A stretch of DNA of 36,659 nucleotides from CALGFI01 sp036374435 (GTDB taxonomy: Bacteria > Actinomycetota > UBA4738 > HRBIN12), in contig DASUTU010000049.1 of assembly GCA_036374435.1 (NCBI GenBank), forward strand, positions 1-36,659, written 5' to 3'. The translations under genes and the position numbers were made by a program. Below the pieces are notes generated by a model that saw nothing but the letters and a program-made list of their open reading frames with translations, was not told where the DNA came from and did not search any database. Position 1 is the stretch's first letter. Each line of letters begins with the position of its first letter. Below are positions 23,814-31,882 of this stretch, piece after piece.

Positions 23814-24773
23814 GTGGCGGCGGTCTGGGTCTACGCCGAGGTCGGGCCGGACGGGCCCCGGCCGTCCGCGCTCGAGCTCCTGGCCAAGGCGCGGACGCTC
23901 GCCGACGAGGTCGCCGCGGTGGCGCTCGGGCCGGGGGCGAACGCCGCCGCCGCGGAGCTGGGGCGGCACGGCGCGGCCACCGTCTACGCGAGCGACGACG
24001 AGGCCTACGAGGACGGTCTGGGCCGACCGCAGACCCACACCCTCGAGGCGCTCGTGGGCGAACACCGGCCGGATCTGCTGCTGTTCTCCTCGAGCTACGA
24101 CGCCCGGGACGTGGCCGGTCGGCTGCAGGCCCGCCTGGGGTGTCCGCTCATGAGCAACGCCACCGACGTCCCGAGCGCGGAGGCGGCGCGAACCGAGATC
24201 TTCGGGGGCAGCCACGTCGTGGACGTCGCCCTGGACGGGCCCACCCCTCGGATCGTCCTGCTCCGGCCGAAGTCCTTCGCCCCGGAGCCGACCGGGGGGG
24301 AGACGGCGGTCGTGCCGGTCGAGGTGCCAATCCCGGACGAGCTCCGGGCGGCCCGGCGGCTCGAACGGCACGAGGAGGCCGTGGCCGGACCCAAGCTCGA
24401 GGAGGCCAAGGTGGTGCTCGCCGGCGGGCGGGGACTCCAGGACTCGGCGAACTTCGCGTTGCTGGACGAGCTCGCCGCGGCGATCGGCGATGCCGCCGTC
24501 GGCGCCACCCGGGCGGTGGTGGACGCCGGGTGGATCCCGTACAGCTACCAGATCGGACAGACCGGGAAGACGGTGACGCCCGACGTGTACATCGCGGTCG
24601 GGATCAGCGGCGCCACCCAACATGCCGTGGGCATGAAGGCGTCCAAACGCGTCGTCGCCATCAACAAAGACCCCGACGCCCCGGTGTTCCGGCTCGCCGA
24701 CCTCGGCATCGTCGGCGACGCGCTGGCCGTCCTCCCGGCGCTGCTCGAGGAGATCAAGTCCCGGCGGGGATGA
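23814..24773 (+). CDS. etfA: Electron transfer flavoprotein alpha subunit
   Basis: The 319-residue FAD-binding partner of EtfB. The N-terminal domain contains L-G-P-G-A and the C-terminal FAD domain shows G-G-R-G-L-Q, D-A-G-W-I-P-Y-S-Y-Q-I-G-Q-T-G-K-T-V, G-I-S-G-A-T-Q-H and I-N-K-D-P-D-A-P-V-F, all textbook EtfA signatures. It starts at a GTG one base after the etfB stop, and its own stop overlaps the pabB ATG by four bases. Acyl-CoA enzymes elsewhere in the window (enoyl-CoA hydratase, mutase) fit an ETF-dependent fatty or branched acid metabolism. Confidence 0.95.
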   Translation: MAAVWVYAEVGPDGPRPSALELLAKARTLADEVAAVALGPGANAAAAELGRHGAATVYASDDEAYEDGLGRPQTHTLEALVGEHRPDLLLFSSSYDARDVAGRLQARLGCPLMSNATDVPSAEAARTEIFGGSHVVDVALDGPTPRIVLLRPKSFAPEPTGGETAVVPVEVPIPDELRAARRLERHEEAVAGPKLEEAKVVLAGGRGLQDSANFALLDELAAAIGDAAVGATRAVVDAGWIPYSYQIGQTGKTVTPDVYIAVGISGATQHAVGMKASKRVVAINKDPDAPVFRLADLGIVGDALAVLPALLEEIKSRRG

Positions 24774-26542
24774 TCCGGGCGCGGTTCGACGACCTGTGGC
24801 CGGGCGCCGAGCGGGCGTTCCGGCTGGCGGGGCCGGTGGGGGTGCTGGAGGCTCGTCGCCCGGACGAGGTCGCGGGGGTGATCGAGGCGGCCGAAGCCGC
24901 CGCGGCCCGCGGCCTGTGGGCGGGGGGGTTCGTGGCCTACGAGGCCGCCCCCGGGCTGAACCCGGATCTGGTCGTTCGGGACCGGGCCGCCGGGGATCCG
25001 TTCGAGGACCTGCCGCTTGCCTGGTTCGCGCTGTTCGAGGGCCGCGACGACGAGGAGCCGCTCGTCGCGCCCGACACCGATCCGGCGGACGCCGACTCGT
25101 TCTGGACGCCGTCGGTGGGCCGAGACGCGTACGACGCCGCGATCGGAGCCATCCGCGAGCTCATCGCGGCCGGCGAGACATACCAGGTGAACCACACCAT
25201 CCGGCTGCGAGCACGCATCGCCGGGGACGACCGCGGCTTCTACCGGGACCTGGCCCTGTCCCAGCGCGGGTCGTTCGCGGCCTACCTCGACCTCGGGCGG
25301 TACCGGATCCTGTCGGCCTCACCCGAGCTGTTCTTCCGGATCGACGGCGAGACCATCACGACCCGGCCGATGAAGGGAACGGCCCCGCGCGGGCGGTGGG
25401 AGGCCGAAGACGAGCAGATCGCGGCCCGCCTAGTGAACTCGCCGAAGGACCGCGCCGAGAACGCCATGATCGTGGATCTGTTGCGCAACGACCTCGGGCG
25501 GATCGCCCGTCCCGGGACGGTCCACGTCTCCGACCTGTTCCGTGCCGAGCGGTACGAGACCGTCTGGCAGCTCACGTCGACGGCGACCGCCGAGCGCTCC
25601 CCCGGCACCTCGCTGCTCGACACGTTCCGCGCCCTGTTCCCGAGCGGCTCCGTCACGGGGGCGCCGAAGGTGCGGACCATGGCCGCCATCCGCGACCTCG
25701 AGGACGGGCCGCGGGGCGTGTATTGCGGGGCCATCGGGTACCTGGCGCCCCCCGCCTCCGGGGAGCCGAGCGCCAACTTCAGCGTGGCCATCCGAACGGT
25801 GATGCTCGATCGCGACACCGGCACGGCCGAATACGGCGTCGGCGGCGGGATCACGTTCGACTCCTCGGCCGAGCGCGAATACGCCGAGGTCCTGGCGAAG
25901 GCACGGGTGCTCTGGGCGGCCCGCCCCGCCTTCGAGCTGCTGGAGACGATGCGGTACGAACCCGTCGAGGGGCTCCTCCACCTCGACGACCACCTGGATC
26001 GCCTAGGGTCGTCCGCCCGGTTCTTCGGCTTCCGGTTGGAGCTCGAGGCCGCGACCTCCGAGCTGAAACGGGCGGTGGGCGACGCCGACGCCGAGCTGCG
26101 GGTTCGCCTGGCCCTCGGGCGCGACGGCTCGGTGAGGATCGAGACCTCGGAGGCTCCGCCCCCCGCCGAGGGACCGGTCCGCCTCGCGCTCAACGACGAA
26201 CCCGTGGACCCGAACGACGTCTGGTTGTTCCACAAGACCAGCCGCCGGGCCCCGTACGACCGGCGCCGGGACAGACGCCCGGACGTGGACGACGTGATCC
26301 TGGTGAACAGCCGTGGCGTGGTCACCGAGTCCACGATCGCGAATCTCGCCGTGTCCATCGAAGGCCGGTGGGTGACGCCGCCGCTGGACTCGGGGCTGCT
26401 CCCCGGCACCTACCGGGCGGTGCTGCTGCGGGAGGGGACGCTCGTCGAGCGCCCGGTCGCGATCGAGGAGCTCCTGGGCGCGGCGGAGGTCGCCCTGGTC
26501 AGCTCGACCAGGGGGTGGCGGCCGGCGGTGGTGGTTGAGTGA
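24770..26542 (+). CDS. pabB: Fused aminodeoxychorismate synthase I / 4-amino-4-deoxychorismate lyase
   Basis: A 590-residue fusion that turns chorismate into 4-aminobenzoate for folate synthesis. Residues about 1-390 are PabB: S-A-S-P-E-L-F-F-R-I-D, T-T-R-P-M-K-G-T-A-P-R-G, L-F-P-S-G-S-V-T-G-A-P-K and Y-G-V-G-G-G-I-T-F-D-S-S. Residues about 395-590 are a PabC/BCAT-fold lyase, with F-E-L-L-E-T-M at the junction, F-H-K-T-S-R-R (K489 as PLP lysine) and V-T-E-S-T-I-A-N-L. The amidotransferase partner PabA is not encoded here. The gene is tied to etfA by an ATGA overlap and to the DUF2007-like gene by a GTGA overlap, an unusual grouping with ETF. Confidence 0.93.
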   Translation: MIRARFDDLWPGAERAFRLAGPVGVLEARRPDEVAGVIEAAEAAAARGLWAGGFVAYEAAPGLNPDLVVRDRAAGDPFEDLPLAWFALFEGRDDEEPLVAPDTDPADADSFWTPSVGRDAYDAAIGAIRELIAAGETYQVNHTIRLRARIAGDDRGFYRDLALSQRGSFAAYLDLGRYRILSASPELFFRIDGETITTRPMKGTAPRGRWEAEDEQIAARLVNSPKDRAENAMIVDLLRNDLGRIARPGTVHVSDLFRAERYETVWQLTSTATAERSPGTSLLDTFRALFPSGSVTGAPKVRTMAAIRDLEDGPRGVYCGAIGYLAPPASGEPSANFSVAIRTVMLDRDTGTAEYGVGGGITFDSSAEREYAEVLAKARVLWAARPAFELLETMRYEPVEGLLHLDDHLDRLGSSARFFGFRLELEAATSELKRAVGDADAELRVRLALGRDGSVRIETSEAPPPAEGPVRLALNDEPVDPNDVWLFHKTSRRAPYDRRRDRRPDVDDVILVNSRGVVTESTIANLAVSIEGRWVTPPLDSGLLPGTYRAVLLREGTLVERPVAIEELLGAAEVALVSSTRGWRPAVVVE

Positions 26543-26793
26543 GCGGTCGGGACGTGCGGACGGTGCACCTCGGCGAGTTCACGCACGCCCACGCGGAGGC
26601 CATCGCGGAGCGACTGGAACACGCGGGCATCGTGTGGTGGTACAAGGCGCCGGGGTTCTTCAGCCAGATCTGGGAGCACGGCGTGCGGTTGTTCGTCGAC
26701 CGGGAACGCCTGGACGAGGCGAAGGCGATCGCCGAGGCCGTGCTGGCGGGGGGTCAGTCGGAGGGCCAGGGACCCTCGTCCGGCCAGACGTAG
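26539..26793 (+). CDS. DUF2007-like small protein
   Basis: Eighty-four residues, starting at a GTG that overlaps the pabB stop by four bases. The pattern A-E-A-I-A-E-R-L-E-H-A-G-I-V-W-W-Y followed by V-R-L-F-V-D-R-E-R-L-D-E-A-K-A-I-A-E-A-V resembles the DUF2007 (putative signal-transducing) family, which pairs an alpha-beta half with a V-x-D/E-x-x-x-A-x-x-x-L end. The last 15 residues are a polar tail. Its role is unknown. The 3' end overlaps the convergent zinc-ribbon ORF by 40 bases. Confidence 0.7.
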   Translation: MSGRDVRTVHLGEFTHAHAEAIAERLEHAGIVWWYKAPGFFSQIWEHGVRLFVDRERLDEAKAIAEAVLAGGQSEGQGPSSGQT

Positions 26794-26930
26794 GCGTGCA
26801 TCCGCTCCTCGTCCAGGGGACAAGCGCAGAGCGGGCAGCGGGGCGGCTCCTCGTACACCAGCACGGCCCGCTCGCAGAAGGGACACTCAGCCTCCCGCAT
26901 CTCGGGGCCGCGATCGAGCGCTTGGTCCAT
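26754..26930 (-). CDS. Putative small zinc-ribbon protein
   Basis: A 58-residue reading from ATG at 26930; a shorter version could start at 26900. It holds two Cys pairs, C-P-F-C and C-P-L-C, 15 residues apart, typical of a zinc ribbon, followed by an acidic stretch and Y-V-W-P-D-E-G-P-W. Longer starts would read through the strong hairpin at 27015-27047 and are unlikely. No family is recognised and no ribosome binding site is convincing, so the gene is plausible rather than certain. It overlaps the DUF2007-like gene on the other strand. Confidence 0.45.
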   Translation of the reverse strand: MDQALDRGPEMREAECPFCERAVLVYEEPPRCPLCACPLDEERMHAYVWPDEGPWPSD

Positions 26931-27014
26931 GCACACCCGCCACTCGGGGGAGCGGTCCTTACTGGCAGTTGTCGGGTCCGGCCACGTGGTCCTTGACGGG
27001 ACCTTCTCCCTAAG

Positions 27015-27047
27015 CTGGAAGCCCCCCTCGGGGAGGGGGGCTTCCAG
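27015..27047. terminator. Perfect 15-bp hairpin, probably bidirectional
   Basis: CTGGAAGCCCCCCTC and its exact complement enclose GGG. It sits between the plus-strand etf-pab operon end and the minus-strand small gene at 27071. There is no T-run on either side. Confidence 0.55.
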
Positions 27048-27070
27048 GGGGAAGGGGCGGCTCCGGGGGG

Positions 27071-27283
27071 TCAGGCCGCCTCCATCTCCTTCCTGCTGCG
27101 GCGCTTCCCGCGCGAGATGAACGTGTGCACGGGTTCGTGCTGCCAGCAGAAGTCCCACTTGTTGTAGACGGATAACTTCGTGGCGCACCCGTCGGCGGCG
27201 CAGACGCGCCCGCCCGGGTACGTGCGGTTCGGCCGAGGAAGCTCGCGGACGCGGCCTCCGCGGTATCCCGACTCAGATGCCAT
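27071..27283 (-). CDS. Small CCCH-type zinc-binding protein
   Basis: Seventy residues from an ATG with GAGGGGAG about five bases before it. The core reads C-A-A-D-G-C, then L-S-V-Y-N-K-W-D-F-C-W-Q-H, a C-x4-C-x12-C-x2-H arrangement resembling a zinc knuckle. It ends in a basic tail (R-G-K-R-R-S-R-K). Similar short proteins are known as hypothetical proteins in Actinobacteria, probably binding zinc and perhaps nucleic acid; that is inference. A longer reading from 27445 has no support. Confidence 0.6.
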   Translation of the reverse strand: MASESGYRGGRVRELPRPNRTYPGGRVCAADGCATKLSVYNKWDFCWQHEPVHTFISRGKRRSRKEMEAA

Positions 27284-27413
27284 CGCACTCCCCTCGGTTC
27301 CGACGAACCCCGTCCCGTGCGACGGGTCGTCAGGTATTCGAACCAACGGGAGGCCCGGTTCGTTCCCGATGAGCGCAGGTTCGCCCGGGCCGCGGGGTCG
27401 CGGGCGCGCCGGC

Positions 27414-27905
27414 TTAGCCTTCGTCCAGGCGTTCCAGCAGGTCACGGGTGGAAGTGGTCATCTGGACCACTCGCGCCTCGAACCCGAGGTTCTCCCAGAA
27501 CTCCATGGCCCCGCGGTTGGGAACGAACGTCTTGAGCTCGATCCAGGTCACGCCGCGGCCCTCGGCGAAGCGGGCGGCCTCCCCGATCAGCTCGCGGCCC
27601 ACGCCCCGGCCCCGGTACCCGGAGCGGACCACCACGCCCGAGAGCTCCAGGGCCCGCTCGTCGGAGAACCGGGACGGCACCCGCATCTCCCCGAACGCCA
27701 TGCCCACGACCTCGCTCTCGTCGTCCGCCGCGACCAGGACGACGGCGTCGGGGTGGTTCATGGCCTCGCGGTATTTGTCCCCCACCTCGTCGTAGAAGCC
27801 GGGGCGCGGCGTGAACACCCGCCAGTCGGCCTGCATGCGGTCGAGCTCCTGGAACAACGCCACCAGGGACGGAACGTCCTCCGGCGTGGCCTGCCTGACC
27901 TTCAC
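27414..27905 (-). CDS. GNAT-family N-acetyltransferase
   Basis: A 163-residue acetyltransferase. The start is a GTG (M-K-V-R-Q-A-T-P-E-D-V) with a strong AAGGAGG site six or seven bases upstream. The acetyl-CoA pyrophosphate loop is visible as R-S-G-Y-R-G-R-G-V-G-R-E-L-I (about 100-113), preceded by E-L-S-G-V-V-V and followed by N-R-G-A-M-E-F-W-E-N-L-G-F, the usual C-terminal strand-helix. The substrate is unknown. It begins 13 bases after the enoyl-CoA hydratase stop and is probably co-transcribed. Confidence 0.9.
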   Translation of the reverse strand: MKVRQATPEDVPSLVALFQELDRMQADWRVFTPRPGFYDEVGDKYREAMNHPDAVVLVAADDESEVVGMAFGEMRVPSRFSDERALELSGVVVRSGYRGRGVGRELIGEAARFAEGRGVTWIELKTFVPNRGAMEFWENLGFEARVVQMTTSTRDLLERLDEG

Positions 27906-27918
27906 CCCCGCCTCCTTC

Positions 27919-28692
27919 TCATCGTCCCTCGAACCTCGGTTCCCGCTTCTCCAGGAAGGCCAGCATGCCCTCCCGCTGGTCGTGCGTGGCGAACAGCGGC
28001 ACGAACGCGTCCCGCTCCACCTCCAGGCCCCGCTCCAGCTCGAGGTCGCCCGCGGCCGCCAGGGCCCGCTTCGCCGCCGCGTAGGCGACCGTCGGCCCGC
28101 CGGCGAACCGGCGGGCCTCACGTAGCGCGTCGGCGTAGGCGGTCTCCCCGGACGCGACCGAGTCGACCAGGCCGATGGCCAGAGCCTCCTCGGCCTCGAC
28201 GTGCCGGCCCGAGAGCACCAGGTCGCGCGCCCGGGCCAGGCCGATCAGCCGCGGCAGGCGCTGGGTCCCGCCCGCCCCCGGCATGATGCCGAGCCGGATC
28301 TCGGGCAGCCCCAGGCGGGCGCCCGAGGCCGCCACCCGCAGGTCGCAGGCCAGCGCGAGCTCGAGCCCGCCGCCGAGCGCCACCCCGTCGATCGCGGCGA
28401 TGACGGGTTTGGGCACGGCCTCGAGATCCCGGCAGGCCCGTTCCAGCGCGCCCACGTCCTCGGCGATCTCCTCCGGCCCGAAGTCCACCATGACCTTGAT
28501 GTCGGCCCCTGCGGCGAAGACGCGTTCGCCGCCCCAGACGACCACGGCCCGAACGGCGTCGTCGGCCCCGACCAGCCGGGCGGCCTCCGAGAGCTCCAGC
28601 GAGACCGGCCGGGCCAGGGCGTTCGCCGGCGGTCGGTCGATCCGGATCGTGGCCACGGCGCCGTCGGTCTCCACGCGCACGAACTCGCCCAT
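27919..28692 (-). CDS. Enoyl-CoA hydratase/isomerase family protein
   Basis: A 257-residue crotonase-fold enzyme. R-P-P-A-N-A-L and F-A-A-G-A-D-I-K form the acyl-CoA pocket (the A-G-A-D-I oxyanion segment near residue 62). I-D-G-V-A-L-G-G-G-L-E-L-A-L-A-C-D carries the second oxyanion glycine and the first catalytic Glu position. L-P-E-I-R-L-G-I-M-P-G-A-G-G-T-Q-R-L holds the second Glu position, so both acids needed for hydration appear present. It likely acts in beta-oxidation of fatty or branched acyl-CoA. Its ATG lies 87 bases from the divergently transcribed fur-family gene. Confidence 0.92.
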   Translation of the reverse strand: MGEFVRVETDGAVATIRIDRPPANALARPVSLELSEAARLVGADDAVRAVVVWGGERVFAAGADIKVMVDFGPEEIAEDVGALERACRDLEAVPKPVIAAIDGVALGGGLELALACDLRVAASGARLGLPEIRLGIMPGAGGTQRLPRLIGLARARDLVLSGRHVEAEEALAIGLVDSVASGETAYADALREARRFAGGPTVAYAAAKRALAAAGDLELERGLEVERDAFVPLFATHDQREGMLAFLEKREPRFEGR

Positions 28693-28744
28693 ATCTCTCG
28701 GCGTATCCTCGCAGACCTCGCGCGGCCGTCGTCCTCTGCAGCGT

Positions 28745-28773
28745 TTCTTGCACCTGCAAGGGACTGCTACAAT
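28745..28773 (+). promoter_or_regulatory. fur-family promoter with inverted-repeat operator
   Basis: TTCTTG (28745-28750), 17 bases, then TACAAT (28768-28773), with TG one base upstream making an extended -10. The ATG follows six bases later, so the mRNA is likely leaderless. Between the boxes sits the inverted repeat CTTGCA-CC-TGCAAG (28747-28760), probably an autoregulatory site. A further TGCAG lies at 28737-28741. Confidence 0.6.
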
Positions 28774-28779
28774 GGGCGG

Positions 28780-29217
28780 ATGGAGCCACGCACCACCCAG
28801 GGAGTGATCGACGTCCTGCGTCAGCGCGGCCTCCGGATGACGCCGCAGCGGAGGGCCATCGTTGCCGAGATCATGCGCACCCAGGGCCACATCTCCCCCA
28901 CCAACCTCTCCCGGAAGGTCCAGGGCGAGATGCCGGGGGTGAACGCCTCGACGATCTACCGGACGCTGGCCCTGCTCGAGGAGGTCGGGGTGCTGGCCCA
29001 CGCCCACCTGGAGAGCGGCGCGGAGTACCACCGCACCGAGGAGGCCGGCCACGTCCATCTGACGTGCTCGAACTGCGGGGCCGAAGACGACCTGTCGATG
29101 GACGAGGCCGAGGCCCTGGTCCGGCTGATCGAACGGCACCACCGGTTCCAGCCGGACCTGACGCACTTCGCCATCAGCGGCCTGTGCGGCGACTGTCAGG
29201 ACCGCCTGGCCGGATAG
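28780..29217 (+). CDS. Fur-family metalloregulator, probable zinc-type
   Basis: A 145-residue metal-sensing repressor. The winged helix includes G-L-R-M-T-P-Q-R-R-A-I-V (17-28) and the recognition helix N-A-S-T-I-Y-R-T-L-A-L-L (55-66). The dimerisation half holds a structural zinc site, C96-S-N-C99 and C136-G-D-C139, plus His/Glu-rich sensing residues H-V-H (91-93) and H-H-R-F (120-123). Its neighbour on the opposite strand is a znuABC-type operon whose promoter shares TGCAA half-sites with its own, so it is likely a Zur-like regulator. Manganese or nickel sensing (Mur, Nur) cannot be excluded from sequence. Confidence 0.9.
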   Translation: MEPRTTQGVIDVLRQRGLRMTPQRRAIVAEIMRTQGHISPTNLSRKVQGEMPGVNASTIYRTLALLEEVGVLAHAHLESGAEYHRTEEAGHVHLTCSNCGAEDDLSMDEAEALVRLIERHHRFQPDLTHFAISGLCGDCQDRLAG

Positions 29218-29218
29218 C

Positions 29219-30070
29219 TCAGCCCACGTGGGCGTCGAGCGCCGCCTCCGGCAGGCGTCGGCGCCGGATCGACGAGACCGTAAACGCCGCGACGAACAAC
29301 GCCGACGCGGTGAGCACCACCGCCGGCCCTGAAGGCCAGTCCAGGTAGTAGGACAGGTACACGCCGGTGAAACCGCAGAACCCCCCCACGGCGACCGAGA
29401 TCCACATCATCCGATGGAAGCTGTCGGTAAGCAGCCGAGCGATCACGGGCGGGATGATCAGCGCCGCGGCGATCAACACCACCCCGAGCACCCGCATGCC
29501 AACCGTGATGACGGCGGTGAGGACCACGGCGAGCAGGACGTCCATCCACAACGTCGACACCCCGGACACCTCGGCCACCTCGGGATCGAACGTCGCGAAC
29601 AGGAGCCGCCGGTACTGGAGGAAGACGACCACCGCCGCCGCAAGCGCCACCCCGGCGATGATGACCACGTCGTCACGTTGCACCCCGAGCACCTGACCAA
29701 AAAGCAATGCCTCGAAGTCCTGGACGAACGCCCCGATCACCGAGATGACCACGATGCCGACGGCGAACACGGCGTTCGTGATGACGCCGATCGCCGCATC
29801 GGCCCCGATGGAGCGCCGACGCGCGATGAGCAGGATCAACACCGCCGAAGCGAAGCCGGCGAACCCGGCGCCGAGGTAGAAGCTCACCGAGAGGGCATAG
29901 CCGGCGGCAGCGCCGCCGAAGATCGCGTGCGACAGGCCGTGGCCGATGTAGCTCATCCCCCGCAGCACCACGTAGACGCCGACCAGGCCGCACAAGGCGC
30001 CGGCGAGGGTCGCCACGATGATCGCGTTGACGAAGAACTCGTAGCCGAACGGCTCACGCAGGATGTCCAT
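29219..30070 (-). CDS. Metal ABC transporter permease (ZnuB/MntB type)
   Basis: A 283-residue integral membrane protein of the ABC-3 family with about eight to nine helices. It starts M-D-I-L-R-E-P-F-G-Y-E-F-F-V-N-A-I, and G-M-S-Y-I-G-H-G-L-S-H-A-I-F-G-G-A-A (about 43-60) is the family hallmark. The coupling segment with L-L-A-V-V-L-T-A-V-I-T-V-G-M-R-V-L-G and I-P-P-V-I-A-R is present. It forms the channel of the metal importer encoded with the two genes before it. Its ATG overlaps the ATPase gene by 17 bases, and its stop lies one base from that of the convergent fur-family gene. Confidence 0.93.
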   Translation of the reverse strand: MDILREPFGYEFFVNAIIVATLAGALCGLVGVYVVLRGMSYIGHGLSHAIFGGAAAGYALSVSFYLGAGFAGFASAVLILLIARRRSIGADAAIGVITNAVFAVGIVVISVIGAFVQDFEALLFGQVLGVQRDDVVIIAGVALAAAVVVFLQYRRLLFATFDPEVAEVSGVSTLWMDVLLAVVLTAVITVGMRVLGVVLIAAALIIPPVIARLLTDSFHRMMWISVAVGGFCGFTGVYLSYYLDWPSGPAVVLTASALFVAAFTVSSIRRRRLPEAALDAHVG

Positions 30071-30857
30071 GATGCCCTTCCCGGAGCGGCACGACCGTGG
30101 CGCCCGCTTCCTCCAACGTCGGGTACCGCTCCACGACGACCGGCATCCCGCCGTGGGACAGGACCTCCAAGGGGGCCCCGTAGGTGCGTTCGAGGACCTC
30201 GGGGGTGATGACCTCCTGGGGGCGCCCCACCGCGATCACCTCCCGGTTGAGACAGACCAGCCGCGGGAGGTGGGCGGCGATGCCGTTCAGGTCGTGCGTG
30301 GTCAACACGACCGCGAGCCCCTCGTGGTGCAACTCGTGGATCAGGTGCATCACGTCGTGGCGGGTTCGGACGTCCACGCCGCTGGTGGGCTCGTCCATGA
30401 GCAGCAGGCGCGGTCGGCGGAGCATGGCCCGGGCGATGAACACGCGTTGCTGCTGTCCGCCGGAGAGCTCGCGGATGTGACGCTCCGCCAGTTCGCCGAT
30501 GCCGAGCCGCTCCAGGACCTCGGTCGCCTCTCGAAGCTCGGCCTTCGAGGCCCAGGGCAGCCTGCGGCCCTCGATGCGGGACATCAACACCGCCTCCCGA
30601 ACCCGCACCGGGAAATACCAGTTCACCGTCTCGACCTGCGGCACGTAGCCGACGGTCGCCGCCCGATCGCGACGGATATGCCCGGCAAGCGGTCGTACCG
30701 TGCCGGCGATGGCCCGGAGCAGCGTCGTCTTGCCGCTCCCGCTCGGCCCCACCACGCCGACGAAGTCGCCCTCCGCGATGGACAGGTCCACGTTCACCAG
30801 CACGGGCTCCTGCCCGTACCTGCAGGTGACGGTCTCGAACCGAACCAGCTCGCTCAC
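30054..30857 (-). CDS. Metal ABC transporter ATP-binding protein (ZnuC/MntA type)
   Basis: A 267-residue ABC ATPase that powers the metal importer. Walker A is G-P-S-G-S-G-K-T-T (37-45), the signature is L-S-G-G-Q-Q-Q-R (131-138), Walker B is L-L-L-M-D-E-P (151-157) and the switch His is in T-T-H-D. V-N-W-Y-F-P in the Q-loop region is common in zinc/manganese ATPases. The start is a GTG that overlaps the SBP stop by four bases, and the end overlaps the permease by 17, so all three are one operon. Confidence 0.95.
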   Translation of the reverse strand: MSELVRFETVTCRYGQEPVLVNVDLSIAEGDFVGVVGPSGSGKTTLLRAIAGTVRPLAGHIRRDRAATVGYVPQVETVNWYFPVRVREAVLMSRIEGRRLPWASKAELREATEVLERLGIGELAERHIRELSGGQQQRVFIARAMLRRPRLLLMDEPTSGVDVRTRHDVMHLIHELHHEGLAVVLTTHDLNGIAAHLPRLVCLNREVIAVGRPQEVITPEVLERTYGAPLEVLSHGGMPVVVERYPTLEEAGATVVPLREGHHGHPA

Positions 30858-31846
30858 GAGCGGTACTCCACGGTGTCGCCCGGCTGCAGGTTGGACACGT
30901 CGAACTCCTCGAACGGCGTGACGTCGCCACCCAGAGCGCCCATGAACGTCCGGAAATCGAACACCATCAGGCCGAGATAGCTGTGGTCGGGGTCCCCGTT
31001 CTCGCCGGGAAGGTCGTCGTCTCGAAGATCGTCGATGTAGTCGGCGCCCGCCTCGGCCGCGATCTGCTCCAGCACGGGGCTCGCGAACACCTCGGAGCCG
31101 AAGATCGCCGGGACCTGCTCCTCACGGATCTGGTCGATCAGGCCGGCCACCTCGCGGGCGGTGGGCTCCGCGAAGTCCGAGGGCTGGATGGCCCCGATCA
31201 CCGTCCAGCCGTACTCCCGCGCGAAATACGGGAAGGAGTCGTGGTACGTGAGGAGCTTGCGGTTCTCGGGCGGCACGGTCTCGGTCACCCGTCGCGCCAA
31301 CGAGTCCAGCTCGTCGAGCCGGGCGGCGAACGCCTCATAGTTCCGCTCGTACGTGGCCGCGTTCGGCGGGTCGAGCTTCGAGACGGTCTCCATCACGATC
31401 TCCGCGAACCGTTTCGCATACCCCGGGTTCGTCCACACGTGCGGGTTGGGATCGCCGCGCTCCTCGGGGAACGAGAAGTCGAAGATGTACTCCTCGAGCG
31501 TGATCGTCCGGTCGCCCAGCTCGACGATCTCGACCCCGTCCGGAACGTTCGCCTCCGCCAGCTCGAGCGTCGGCTCCTCGAGATGGAGGCCGTTGATGAA
31601 GACGACGTCCGCCTCCGCCAGCGCCGCGGCGTCCGACGGAGCCGGCTGGAACGTGTGGCTGTTCGTGCCCTCCGGGACGATGCCGATCACGTCCGCCCGA
31701 TCGCCCGTGATGTTCTGGACGATGTTCGTGACGGGCGAGACCGTCGTGACGACCTGCAGGCGACCGTCGCCCTCGCCGGACCCCCCGTTCGAACACCCCG
31801 CGGCGACGATCGACGCGGCCGCCGCCGTCGCCTGCCACCTCTTCAT
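30854..31846 (-). CDS. Metal-binding lipoprotein (ZnuA/TroA cluster A-I)
   Basis: A 330-residue solute-binding lipoprotein. The short signal peptide ends at C18 in I-V-A-A-G-C. The metal ligands expected for this family are visible: H64 in N-S-H-T-F, H136 in N-P-H-V-W, H202 in L-L-T-Y-H-D-S-F, and an Asp near 272-275 or 286. A third His rather than Glu favours zinc (TroA-like), and the His-rich loop of gram-negative ZnuA is absent. It binds extracellular metal and hands it to the permease. The promoter upstream carries three TGCA half-sites, consistent with control by the Fur-family protein in the window. Confidence 0.93.
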   Translation of the reverse strand: MKRWQATAAAASIVAAGCSNGGSGEGDGRLQVVTTVSPVTNIVQNITGDRADVIGIVPEGTNSHTFQPAPSDAAALAEADVVFINGLHLEEPTLELAEANVPDGVEIVELGDRTITLEEYIFDFSFPEERGDPNPHVWTNPGYAKRFAEIVMETVSKLDPPNAATYERNYEAFAARLDELDSLARRVTETVPPENRKLLTYHDSFPYFAREYGWTVIGAIQPSDFAEPTAREVAGLIDQIREEQVPAIFGSEVFASPVLEQIAAEAGADYIDDLRDDDLPGENGDPDHSYLGLMVFDFRTFMGALGGDVTPFEEFDVSNLQPGDTVEYRS

Positions 31847-31882
31847 CGTTGTGGAGCTCGCTTTCCTGCGGCGAAGTCGGAA

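Noticed and set aside
26931..27188. N-terminal extension of the zinc-ribbon ORF up to 27188
   Set aside because: The extension would be translated through the perfect hairpin at 27015-27047 and into the CCCH gene on the same strand, and has no ribosome binding site.
27330..27345. GGTATTCGAACC resembling a tRNA T-loop
   Set aside because: No acceptor, anticodon or D-arm can be folded around it; it lies in the gap between the GNAT and the small CCCH protein genes.
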